A DNA stretch of 64,000 nucleotides from Maea johnstoni (taxonomy: Eukaryota > Annelida > Polychaeta > Spionida > Magelonidae). Every line of letters begins with the position of its first letter. Within the stretch, counting starts at the first letter, position 1. This document shows positions 13,592 to 25,200 of the stretch, in pieces. The notes under the pieces were generated by a model. That model worked only from the letters and a program-made list of their open reading frames with translations, made no database searches and had not been told where the DNA came from. The stretch covers positions 64,192,075-64,256,074 of the forward strand of contig OZ012684.1 in the NCBI GenBank assembly GCA_963942565.1, given 5' to 3'. The position numbers and the translations under genes are program-made.

Positions 13592-13960
13592 GCAATTCTG
13601 GTATTACCAGAATTGTTCCCTACAAACAATTCTAGAATGGACTAGGACTAGAAATGTTGGAACAGTTCTGGTATTTTTAGTGCACCAGAATTGTTAATTT
13701 AGGTAATACTGGTACATACCAGAATTGTCTGAGAATTCTTAACTTGCTGCCGCCTGAATGATGCCATTAGATAGGTACTTTGGCACTAAGTGTCAGGAGT
13801 ATATTCATTTATTCATTTCTCCCCGGCATCATTCAGCCGGCAGCACGTAAAGAATTCTCAGACAATTCTGGTACGTACCAGAATTGTAGTAGCAATTCTG
13901 GTACAAATAAGTGTACCAGAATTGTATATTCAGCCAATTCTGGTACGTACCAGAATTGCA
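13592..13960. mobile_element. Foldback element of CAATTCTGGTAC words
   Basis: CAATTCTGG and CCAGAATTG occur repeatedly, often back to back as CAATTCTGGTACGTACCAG. The centre is a long hairpin: arm 13711-13765 pairs with 13825-13878 (both contain GAGAATTCTT or its complement and the CTGCCG/GAATGATGCC motifs) around a loop of about 59 nt. Terminal words are also inverted. Single words recur at about 14685 and 20635. No coding capacity. Confidence 0.75.
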
Positions 13961-14744
13961 CAATACTAGTTCATATAGAATTGCTACATGTGATATACAT
14001 GTGATATACAATATTGAACCTAAGGCCAGTCCAAGTCGACTTTTTAAATTTCGCACTGACATAATTCTGACAACTCTTTAAGAAAAAATTACCTACTCAT
14101 CCACAAAAAGGCCTTGGTTTTTACGTTTTCAGGCAACTATATTTAAAAACAACATTCAAAATAAACTTAATTATGCGATCTCGGTCTATCGAAAACATCG
14201 TCCACACCGGCAACCATTTTTGGCACTGCTCCAAGGTCCACATGCCCATAGTGCATTGTGCATGAAAGTCAACATCCTGCTTCATCCGATGTTTCAGATA
14301 TGAACTAAAAATTTTAGTTTTAAAATTCTGCAAATAATTCTGTGTTTACAAGAAACCTGTTTATAAATGCAGTTCCCATCATTCATTGCTCATTGTCTTC
14401 CTGGCTGAATGTTCTAAAAGTGCTAAATCGTCTTTATTGATCAAATAAACATATATGTATATATTTTTTTTCAATTTGGTTTGTTATTTTCTCTCTACCG
14501 TACACAGAGACGATATGTTTCTACATGTAACTTATGATTAAAAGGACAAATCTTATAAAATGCTTCTGACTAAGTTGTGGTTGGACGACTGCTAACATAC
14601 TTTATAAGAGATGGGACTAATCCATAAAATGACTGAAATGGGAAAATATGCAGGGTTTATGTCTCAATTACATGTGATAAACAATACTGGTTTGTTCCAG
14701 AATTGGACATGCAATACAGCTGATTATGCCCCAACTCCCAAAAG

Positions 14745-14950
14745 GCAGTGCAGAAAACAGTATCACAGGTCTTTCGCGGCCAACTGGGCGCGAATTTTTT
14801 TTGTCTTACCTGCCCAACTGGAAGCTTACCTGCCCAACCTTGGGAGTGAAAAAATGGAAATTTACCAGCCCAACAGATGACTTGTATGCCCATTTACTTT
14901 TCAGGTACATTTCACTTGCCCAACTACTCTATCAGATTATTGAATCATTT
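14745..14950. repeat. TGCCCAAC-word repeat
   Basis: Starts near GGCAGTGCAGAAAACAGTAT, then repeats TGCCCAAC and relatives several times. The start matches, inverted, the segment ending near 18110. Probably a member of the same word-filled TIR class, but no target duplication was found. 13961-14744 shows nothing else. Confidence 0.5.
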
Positions 14951-15169
14951 ATGATATCACTTTAAATTTTTAAATCATCTAATAAAATATATAATCATTG
15001 TGCAAAGGCCAATTAAATATGTTACTAACCACTAAACTCTATGAAGTTGAAATGGGAGTTGAGGAGATACTTATTATTTCACATCAAATTAACTAACTGC
15101 ATGCGGTAGTTAAGGTTATTAATGGAGATGCCAGTTTATCTTTCCAGGCCAGACTCTTTATTAGATGAA

Positions 15170-15400
15170 CATCATCTTGCTGGTTCTTCAACAATCAGAA
15201 GAAGATGGCTTAAAAGGTTGCTGGTTCCTCAACAATCTGAATCAGACAAAAGGATGGCGTAAAAGCTTGCTGGTTCTTCAACAATCAGAAGAAGATGGCT
15301 TAAAAGCTTGCTGGCTCTTCAACAATCTGAATCAGACAAAAAGATGGCGTAAAAGCTTGCTGGTTCTTCGACAATCAGTGAAAGATGTCTTCAGGTCCAA
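15170..15400. repeat. Tandem repeat, about 90-bp two-part unit
   Basis: Two alternating sub-units, each beginning TTGCTGGTTCTTCAACAATC: one continues AGAAGAAGATGGCTTAAAAG and the other TGAATCAGACAAAAGGATGG. The composite 90-bp unit repeats about 2.7 times. The in-frame translation is a by-product. Confidence 0.9.
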
Positions 15401-17994
15401 GTCCAAACAAAATTGATTGAACTGTGCCTACTTGGAACTTGAATTCTTCATCAAAAATATATGCATTCAATCAAATGAATCAATAAATAAAATCGAAGTA
15501 TCAAAGAAACATTCATACTTGAAAAGGCTACATGAGAGGAGAAGGACAAGCATTTAGCCTTGTGTTTAGTGGCATATTGTGTGTAGAGGACATTGAGACA
15601 TAGCTCATTAACATATACCCTGTTTCCACCGCTTGTCAGTGCAAGACCCTTACCACTTTTTGTAATAATAAATTCAAATTTCTCTCGAATGGTCCAATAT
15701 TAATCCTCACTAGAAAAAGGTATTTGGGCCAAAAAGTGAAAAAAGAGTGTTTGTTCCAGAATCATCCAAAATTAGCATCTGTTTTGTACCCCTTTAATCA
15801 AATATCACGTTCATCCAGCCACTTAACCCAAATTTATTTAAATATATAATACATGAGAGTATAAGTTAGAATAAAAATGATTAAACAAAACACCTGAACT
15901 TCACAGATATGTGTAAATGAAGAGAATAAATTCATACATCACACATTAAAATCATTTTAAAATGCTATGTATAGAAAGTAAGAACAATACGTCATCCAAG
16001 AAAAACAGAATGCGATGAAAAGATAAACAAATTCATTAAAACAGATTGCAGAAGAGGGAGAGAAGAAAGATAGAACATCATTGAAATCATTGAAGTATTA
16101 ATTTTTTTTTTACTAATATATCTTATTATTTTTTTCTTGTAAACATGAGCTTGTATTCTTAACATATAGGATTCATCAAAATTACCAAATAAATTTATTT
16201 TGGATGGCTGATGGGGCTAAATTGTGAACATAGGGCAAATTGTGATTTTTGAATGTGTTGTAGCCTTTCGTGCTGGAGGAATTTAAGAGAGAGAGAGAGA
16301 TAGAGAGAGAGAGACAGAGAATTTAAAAGAAAGAAAAATACAGGACATACATAAAGAAATACAATAATAAAAGAAATATACACAAAATCAGAGAGAGAGA
16401 TAGAGAATTTGAAAGAAAGAAAAGAGCAGGGTGAACAAAGAAATACAATAAAAGAAATTATACAAAAAGGAGATGTAGGGAGAGAACTTTTAAGTATGGT
16501 GCACAAGTTAACAAAAGCAAGAAATTTACAGGATACAAATGTATGCAATACAAAATCTGGAAGGAAGAATGAAAAAAAGCTTATACAAGCCTGAAGGACA
16601 GAAAAAATCTTACCCTTTCAAGTCTGTCGCACCCCAAAATGCCTTGTGTAACTTAACCGTTAGATATATAACTGTATGCTTTAAAACTGTAACCCTTGTC
16701 ACTTTTAATAAGATATGGACCTGGTGGGATAACTGGGAAATAACCTGACTATTGACGGCCCTTTTACTGATTTTACACTAGATTAATTCTGTAAAGCTGA
16801 AATAATAAAAATATAAATACAGGATGAGAAATCTGGCCAGCCATTGAGGCATATAATCGACCAAGTACAATAACAAATACAATTATATTACACAATTTGA
16901 ATCAATAGTCGTCAAAAAATGCCATACAATATAGAATCTGTTCAGCCTTGAAGGCTTAATTTATAGTCGGTCAGATAAATAAAAGTTTCTCACTCCTAAC
17001 CACACTATCTCAGAATAAATCTAAAATCCAGTTGGCCGAGTTTATGTAAAATGGTATAACAGGGACTAGAATGGTTTAAAAACTAAACAGCATTTAACAC
17101 TTGTGACCTATCATACATCCTGGATTTCTGGTTAAACACACAACTGCAGGTCTCAATAAAAACATTTATCCAAAAATTCCCTGATGTAGATTACACGGCA
17201 GGGATAGTGGATACCCCCAAAATCCTCCTCATAAATATCCTATTTACTTGTCTTAGATTTGACCGTCAAACAGTGGACAATCAAATGAAATTAGATCTTG
17301 TCATTGTGCAAATCAACACAATAAAAGTTGATTTAAAAAAAATAATTAATGCCCACATGGCTAGAAAATATGGTTCACAAAATGTGCCCCAGGAGTGGGG
17401 ATAACTGACAAAAAATGTACTAAAGGGGTTGGGACTATACAACATGCAATATATTCTTGACCCCCCCCCCCCCCCTTCTCCCTTGGAGGAGACTGACTAG
17501 TGCATTAACCTGGTTAATACTAAACTGGCAAACTGAAAGAGCAATTAGCTACCACTACTACCAGTATATGTTATGTATAATATACCATTAATGTTACAAT
17601 TATACTACCTTCTAGTGCTGTTCATGATTTCTTAAAAACCTGATGCTTGAATGTTTATACTTGTATACCAAGTTCTCTAGGTCATCTTCAACTTGAAAGT
17701 GAAGAAATAACTTCAGTTGTCAAGCTCAGAAGCTGTACCGTGAGAGCCACAGGCATGACTAGCAACAGTATAACAATGATTGCTTGTCAGCGGCTCCTAG
17801 CGGCGGGGAGTATGGTTACGCTCTTCAATTAGAAGAGGTTTGACTTCCGGCCTGCCCGCCGTGGATGCGGTGGCCCGGGAAGCATAACCACAGGGAGCAA
17901 TACTATCTCTCCTGGCCACTATCGGCTCCCTGTGGATATCAGACCGCTGACCGTCAAGTACAAAGGCTAAATGGACCATCTTCCACTTCCTATG
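15401..17994. other. No gene seen; GA-rich tract at 16287-16430
   Basis: AT-rich DNA with a purine tract of GAGAGAGA and AAAGAAAG runs (16287-16430) and a poly-C run near 17460. Short open frames here lack family resemblance. 17770-17960 is locally GC-richer, but I could not assign it. Confidence 0.5.
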
Positions 17995-18115
17995 TCTCTT
18001 ACATGCCCAATTGGGCTGGTGAGATTTGAATATTACACGCCCACCCAAAAATTTACACGCATTTGGCGTGTGGGCGCGTATCTGTTTTCTGCACTGAAAA
18101 GGCCTACGCCCCAAG
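17995..18115 (-). repeat. Inverted relative of the 14745 repeat
   Basis: Read on the minus strand it has AGTGCAGAAAACAGATACGC followed by repeats of GCGTGT- and GGGCG-type words, matching the start of the repeat at 14745. Related words (GGGCTTAGGGCGTATTG) reappear at 18768-18800, just before the LINE, so one element may have been split. Confidence 0.4.
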
Positions 18116-18329
18116 CCTAATACGCCTAATAACTTTATAGTCACCTCAGTTTCTTCATCATTCTATCTCTTTTTCTTCTCACCTATTTCTTTCATTCATA
18201 GCTGTTTACATTCAATGTAGATATTAGGTTTGTAGTCCTACTGCAAGTCAAATCCATTTTTTTACTAAGATTATTGTGATCAGATGTGAGAGTGATTAAA
18301 CCTAGGTACGAGTTCACTTGATGTATAGG

Positions 18330-18421
18330 TTAGAGTATGGAAAGAGTGTTTTATGGAAATTAAACCACGAGCGCTAGTGAGCTGGTTTGATGAACATAAA
18401 ACATGAGCGAAGTACTCTAAC
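18330..18421. repeat. Short inverted-repeat element
   Basis: TTAGAGTAT...TGTTTTATG on the left is mirrored by CATAAAACA...AGTACTCTAA on the right, enclosing GAGCGCTAGTGAGC. About 92 bp; a MITE-like hairpin without a readable target duplication. Confidence 0.5.
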
Positions 18422-18810
18422 ACATTTAGCACTCAGTGTCCACTACAATGATGGCTTCTGATTGGTCCTGACCAACTGTTTGTTTTTGCCCTATTTCATT
18501 ACTGTGAATTCTCATAGTAATACAAAGGGTACTCTTGCAGTATTTTATGAGAAATAGAGCATGGCAATGCAGGCTTCTGATTGGTCCAAACTGCCTAGCT
18601 ATTTTATTTTCAAGTTGCAAATTCAACAGCCACTGCCAAAAAGTGTGAGAAGTGTGAGAGAATGGAATGAATTTATTCAAGCTGCAAATGCATTTTACCT
18701 TCCACTTTATAGAGGGCTGATCAGCAGGATGCTCACTTCCAGCAATTAAAATCTGGGGCATATTGGGCTTAGGGCGTATTGAATTTGGAGCGTAATGGTC
18801 ATACACCAGT

Positions 18811-20163
18811 ATGTTGATTAACATGGAGGAAGGCCTGAGACAAGGATGCTCCCTTTCTCCCATGCTTTTCGCTATCTACCTAAAGGGGCTGGGGGACGAA
18901 TTAGTGGCGAGTGGTCTAGGTGTGAAGATGGGAAATACTAACATCCCTGGTTTGTTCTTTGCAGATGATATGGCCATTATAGGAGAGAACGATATACAGC
19001 TACAGGAGCTGTTGAATATCACTGGTAGATATGGAAGAAAGTGGAAAATGGAATTTAACCCAGACAAGAGTAAAATAGTCAGAATAGGACAGAAGAGTAG
19101 AAACGATGTAAACTGGAATTTAGGACAGGTAAAACTTAGAGAAGGTAGAGTGTATAAGGTTGAACTTGAGGAAGAAGAGGAATATAAATACTTGGGTATT
19201 CTCTTCTCTAGTACAGGAGGTTTTTTCAGAAGCCAGATGAATAAAATGACCAAAAAGGCCAGGAGAATGCAGGGCATCATTAAAAATATAACCACAGGAA
19301 CCCACTGTAAGATGTTCATTACCCGTAAGCTATGGGAAGTGGTGGCTCTCCCTGCAATCATATACGGCACGGAAGTATTTGAGTTAAACAAGCAATGCCT
19401 GACAAAGCTCTGTAAAGCTGAGAGAGAAGTAGGGAGGTGGGCCCTAGGAAGTAACCGAGCAGTAGCGATCGAAGCAGTCTATGGTGACCTGGGATGGTTG
19501 ACATTAAGGTGGCGCATCCAGGAAAGGAGGCTGCGGTTCCTAGGAAGGATAAGACGTTTGGAAGCCGAACGGTGGGTGTACCAAGCCTGGCAGGAAAGCA
19601 AGGACAGGAATCTACCATGGGCTGCAGAAATGAAGAAAGGATGTGAGGATTTAAATCTTAACATCAATAGCCAGCTTACCAAACAAGGATGGAATATAGA
19701 GGTGCGAAACAGCATACAAGAGAAGGACAAGGCAGAATGGAGAGAAGCCATGGACATAAAGTCTACTCTAACAACCTACCGGAAGAAGGACGAAAAGAAA
19801 TGGGAGAAGTGGCTAGGCAATGGAGAAGAGGGTTGTATGATGTTTAAAATTAGAGCTGGGACCATGGGTCTGGCAAATAGGACAGGTAGGACAAGTGAGG
19901 AGAAAAGATGCAAGAGATGTAATAGTGAAAGTAAGGAGGATGAAACCCATGTTTTACTGCTCTGTCCAGCATACAACAAGATCAGAGAAGAAATGGTAAA
20001 GCAGTTGAAATGCCTATGGGGCGCCGAAGAAGCCGAAGAGTGGAATAGGAGAGAGACGGTAGAAAAATTTGTGAGCCTAGTAGGAATGAATGAGGAAGGA
20101 TGCGAACAGCTGGCCAAAATAGTTGGGGCAGCTGGGAAGAAAATACTGGCATCAAGACAATGA
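18811..20163 (+). pseudogene. LINE reverse transcriptase, C-terminal part
   Basis: About 450 residues. GLRQGCSLSP at residues 8-17 and the catalytic FADD box at 50-53 are the palm motifs of a non-LTR reverse transcriptase. The fingers, the first palm motif and any endonuclease are missing because the element is 5'-truncated. A basic thumb region follows, then a zinc knuckle near the C-terminus (C367, C370, H380, C385). The first few residues probably come from flanking DNA; element homology starts near NMEEGLRQG. It cannot act alone. The call as a LINE reverse transcriptase is secure; the family is not. Confidence 0.9.
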
Positions 20164-20629
20164 AGATGGTAATAGGAATAAGATCAAATGTGGCAGATGA
20201 GGACATATAAGCAACATGAGATAGTGTGTAAATGGGAGTACAAGTAGAGGGGTGCGTGAAAATATATGTATATATTGATCTGTACATACACATGTTACTT
20301 TATTGTTATTGTTACACTGTTGATTTCCATGTTAATAACTAACAACATATCTGTATAGCAGGAAAGGGGTATCACCACTAACGCTATGTGTGAATGGAGT
20401 CACAATACTGTGACGGAATGAATGCTTGGGGAATGAGTAAGAAAGAGAGGAATGAGAGAAGGGTTTATATAACCACTAAACAGGGGGAGAGGGGTCGGGC
20501 GCCACCCCTAGATCAGGGGCCCAGTAGATAGAGATCTGGGAAAGGGGACCCCTCGGTAGCTCCCCTGTAGTGGGAAAGAGCCCGCGAGCCAAAGCGGTTG
20601 CCGATCATTACCTACCTACCTACCTACCC
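18815..20629 (+). mobile_element. 5'-truncated non-LTR retrotransposon (LINE)
   Basis: Holds the second half of a reverse transcriptase, a long C-terminal region and a roughly 450-bp 3' UTR ending in a short (CTAC)n tail at 20610-20628. A microsatellite-type tail and loss of the 5' end are usual for LINEs that stopped short during target-primed insertion. The surviving frame is open throughout, so the copy is not old. The clade is not certain; the C-terminal CCHC knuckle occurs in several. Confidence 0.85.
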
Positions 20630-20950
20630 ATGTAAGTACCAGAATTGAGGTTATAAAGTATAAGTTTAGATGAATAAAAACAAGTGGATATAAAACCATT
20701 CAGCCGGTCAAGCTGAACAGGCAGGCAGGCTGCAGCGAATAACCCAAAAGTTGTGTTCTGCGCATCTTGGCCCGCAAGTTTCTCTGTAATGTAAACAATA
20801 CTAGAGCCGTCATTGGTCCTTGTCTCCTAGTGATGTCACATTTAGGCCAGATCCCAGACCCCTGTCATAGCCAAACCTTTGATATAGCGCATATATAGTA
20901 ATTGGTCTCTCGCTATCCATTATTTTATTCATCTAAGGTACAAGATGACC

Positions 20951-21651
20951 GAATACAGGCGAAAACGCCCTATATGCGAAAACGCCCTAGTCGAAAACGC
21001 CCTATTTTTCTTACTTTTCACAACTGTGTATTTCTTCTTCTTTTCTTTCTCCTTTATCTTCTTTTCCTTTCTCGTTCTCTTTTTCTTAGTTATTTACGTT
21101 CATTAAGTCGAGTTAGTAGTAGTGTAGTTAGTGGTGTCCATCTTTTCTTTGCAGGTTTATACTCTCACGAGAACACACCTGAGAGTTGGATCTGGCCGCC
21201 GTGGATTCATTTCACTCGTGTGTCGGCACATGCTATGTCACTTTGAAACATTGGAATAAAGTTCGAAAATGAGTTATTTCACCATTATAGATAAATACAT
21301 GGCTTCACCCATCAACGACAATCGGACACACGAGGAACAGCACATACGTAGATATGTATTTTAATTGCTGCTGGCACTGACAGTTGACAGACTGTCAATA
21401 ACAACAACTGTGACAATATCCATGAAATATATGGAGACAGTAATTATTATAACTGAAATTAAATTGACAACTGTCAATGACAATATCCATGAATTATATA
21501 TCCATGAATTATATGGCCCCCTGATGTGCCACCGACGGAGAGAGCACTTCACTTCACAGCAAGCCGCCGCTCACGGCTCACGGCAGCACTTGAAAAGTAT
21601 GGCGTTTTCGACTAGGGCGTTTTCGCATATAGGGCGTTTTCGCCTGACACC
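20951..21651 (+). mobile_element. CGAAAACGCCCTA-word TIR element, copy 1
   Basis: Left end GAATACAGGCGAAAACGCC, right end GGCGTTTTCGCCTGACACC, with three CGAAAACGCCCTA words per end making long inverted repeats of about 45 bp. A perfect 8-bp duplication AGATGACC flanks it (20943-20950, 21652-21659). 701 bp, non-coding. Copy 2 (45356-48659, with an insert) is nearly identical. It ends about 630 bp before the RAB39 start codon. Confidence 0.9.
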
Positions 21652-22279
21652 AGATGACCCACCCTCCCCATTTATCCATACCGTAATATCATTTTTTTCA
21701 ATCATTACTGTCCTATTCCAGTCTTCGTTTTTTTATGCCAAAAGCATCTCAGCTGGTTAGACAAATATTTGATAATCCACTATAATCAGTATGACTATGA
21801 GTATCTGAGTTTCTGACACGTTGCAATGACAAAGACTTAATTTACGTAATTTGGTAATCATTCCAGTTCAATGACGTCTATTGAAAGATGCTTATTGGTA
21901 AATTACTTACATGTTACATATTCTTCTGCATTTTGGTTGATGGGGAACGTCTGAGGTCTCAATCTGAAAATTTTGGTTGACAGGGGTTTCCTCGTTTGCC
22001 ATGTGCGGACCCTCCATGTTGTCATTTACAAGTAATCCCTATTCACCAAATAACAGTGTATTTGATTGGTCACTTATTTTCTTAGCGACCAATGAGACAT
22101 CACGATACAAGTGGAAAAAGAAAGGGAATCCCCCATCACGTGATTTTTGTTATTAGCGGAAGTACTACGCAAGGTAAATATGACAGCGAATCTTCGAAGG
22201 AAAAGCATCTAGGAAACAGTCTTTACCACCTTCTTTTCCAATTCTGCATGGCTATATCGGAAGAAAACCCATAGCAGAC

Positions 22280-25200
22280 ATGGTTGAACCAATATTTGAC
22301 TATCAGTTCCGACTGATTTTGATTGGAGATAGCACTGTAGGCAAGTCATCTCTGCTGAAATATTTCACAGACGGGAAATTCGCTGAAGTGTGTGATCCCA
22401 CAGTGGGAGTGGACTTTTTTGCAAGACTCATAGATGTCAAACCCGGGGTTCGGGTCAAGCTGCAGTTATGGGATACGGCGGGTCAAGAACGATTTAGGTA
22501 AGAGAGTGGACTTTCATTGAGAGTAAGTGTGCGTGCTTGTGGTGAGGTGAGGGTGAGTCATTCAGATTCAACATGGCGGCCTCTCTCAGCAGACAACCAC
22601 GCAGCTGCCACTGCTGAGCTTTGAACCTGTGACCCTATAAACATAATATTGGAAAATGTATGCAGCTTGGAAGAAATCACCTCACGTTGTTGAAAATTCG
22701 ACCACATGTCAATATGCCGTGGTTCTTTCCTTCAAACATTAAACTAGAGATTAATCTTCAGGGGGAGGGGATTTAACTATGAATCAAAGTCATTATATAA
22801 TATTGCATTGACAGCACCAATATACCTCATGTTTGAACAATTGAAATGCACAACCAGATGTCATGTCAGCATGTTACATAATGTTTATATCTGTCCACAT
22901 GTGATGTCTGAACAAATCCAATGGCCTCTCAACACAAGTGCCCCAGGACCAAACAACACAATATTGAAACCAAGATTTCCATAAATGAATTGTCATAACA
23001 GATAGTTTAACCAAAATTGTTCCCGATCACTCTTGATAAAACTCTCAATCCCTTGTCTATTATGTGTTGTTAAATTTATCAGATCATGCAATTGTTAAGT
23101 GCTGCCTAGTTCCAAAATAGAATCATGAACAAGTGAAAAGTCCATGATATATATAAGTCATGTATTAAAATTCAAATGAAATGACATTAACAACATGCTT
23201 TGTTGAGTAATGAAAAATAATTTGATCATACGTCATGTACTTTTAAGTCAGGTGGTTAACTCAATATCACTAACAATTACAACATTGTGACCGTTTTAAG
23301 CCTCTTTCTGCTTTGTTCTTTAGTCCTGAGAAAAATTAGAGGAATAAAACTAACACTCTAGGACACTGGCTATCTGATAGCAGTACAGCAGCAAAGGTTG
23401 CAACAAAAACCGAGTAAGCCTCAGGGAGTCAGGGTTGAATGCCAAAAATACTGTGGCGGGGGGGGGGGGGGACTAAGCCTGGACCCGTCCAGCCTGTTTT
23501 TGGACAGGCAGTTTTCATGGGAATCTATTTTTGGACAAGCAAAAATTTCTATGAAGAATTTTCAACTTTGACTTTTTGGGGGTATTGTCTGAATTTTCCT
23601 AACAAACCATCTACTAGGATATGAGTGAAGTGTAAATTGTCCTTTTTGACACAATAGGGTACTAAATGTATATGGTATCGACCTATTTTAAGAAGGTGAG
23701 TAGTTAACTAAATCTGGACGGGCAGAATTTTGGAAATGCTGTTTTGTACTGACATTTTTAAAATCCTGGCTAAGACCCTGTGGGGGAGGGGGGGGGGTGG
23801 TACCACCTATGTCCACTTGTTGTTTAAGGTTTAAAATAAACTGACAACAGGCCCCTTGGACCAAACTCAAAAAGTGATTTATGTTTTTCTCTATATGACT
23901 TGATCACTTATCCTTACTCACCTACTGTGTACATACAGCTATAGCACATCCTCTTCATTTTGGGACATCAATGGCTAAATTTCTGTACCTCCGCCAAAAA
24001 AAGAATGGAAAGAAGACTTAAGAAGTATAGGAGGAAACATTTACAACCCACTGACAGCCTAATAGCTGTTCATCATCAATGTTGCAACAAAACAATAAAC
24101 AGAGAAAGCCCCAGGGGTGGAAGTCATAAATAGATCCTAACATGTTTTGATATGAAAAGAATGCATGTGCATATCAACAGTAAGATTCATATTTATTAAC
24201 TTTAAGCTATATAGCCGCATTCAAACAAATGAAACAATAATTTCTAGCTGTACCTGTAAGGCTTAAATCTCTTTTATCTTTTGCCTATGCAAGGCTTTGT
24301 ATTGAACAAATAAACACAGGGCCCTGGGACAGATGGTTATAGACCTACCTCAATGTTATGGTAGTGCCTAGCATGGAATAGATAGTAATTTTCTGGCACC
24401 ATCTGCAATATTCTCATAGAATTTTCATAATTAGCTACCTACTCTAGGAAATGTACCATAGTAATTTGCTTTAATGGATGTCTAGATACCAAGCATATTT
24501 TGAACTAATTTCCAGGAACCTGTAGGCTTCTACTGATTCTTACCTAAAATCAAATCCTGCTAAATGATGTGTTTAGTTGGTGTATTTTTTTTGTGAAAAT
24601 CCTTTTCATGTACTTTTCTAGTTGGTGTTCACACATCCATCATATGAAATTTTGATCAGGACCCACATTCATAAATACCCGTTTTGTTTAATATAATATT
24701 TTGGCTCTAATGTTATTATGTAATAGGGCAGCAATGTGGCTGCTGAGTGGCAGTTATTCTAGTTATATATTTTTAGTCACTGCAGCATAGAGATGGATTA
24801 TCAATACAGTTTCATGACATCATTTGACATACATGTGTCACATTTTATCTGTGCTGCTGGAATAATCAGCATATCATAGTTCCCAGGGCTCTCAATCCTA
24901 TTCAATTTTATTACTACCCTTGAAGCAGGGTTCCCTCTAATTGAAGTGACCTGTTGAACTCTAGTGAGACCTATATGAAGGTATGAGGGGGTTCCCCATG
25001 CAATGTCTAGAGGCAGTTTGGGGTGTTAAAAAGTTGAGTATTATTAGACCACAGAAAAAAATGAGGAATTGTGTTTAATCGGTAGTTAGGAGTAGTAGTG
25101 GTGGAGTAGTGTATATCATAAATTCATAACTGTAAAAGATGTTTACAAAATTTAAAATAAATGATAATACTATTTCCTATGGTAAACAATTAGTAAATAT

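Noticed and set aside
16195-16548. Ser/Phe/Leu-rich minus-strand frame resembling membrane segments
   Set aside because: It is the complement of a GA-rich purine tract.
17770-17960. GC-richer patch resembling a tRNA or conserved exon
   Set aside because: No clover-leaf, no B-box and no open frame with family resemblance was found.
18426-18863. 145-codon minus-strand frame
   Set aside because: It crosses the LINE boundary and a TIR remnant and shows no family resemblance.
18876-20293. Several minus-strand frames opposite the LINE
   Set aside because: They are mirror frames of the reverse-transcriptase coding sequence, which has clear motifs on the plus strand.
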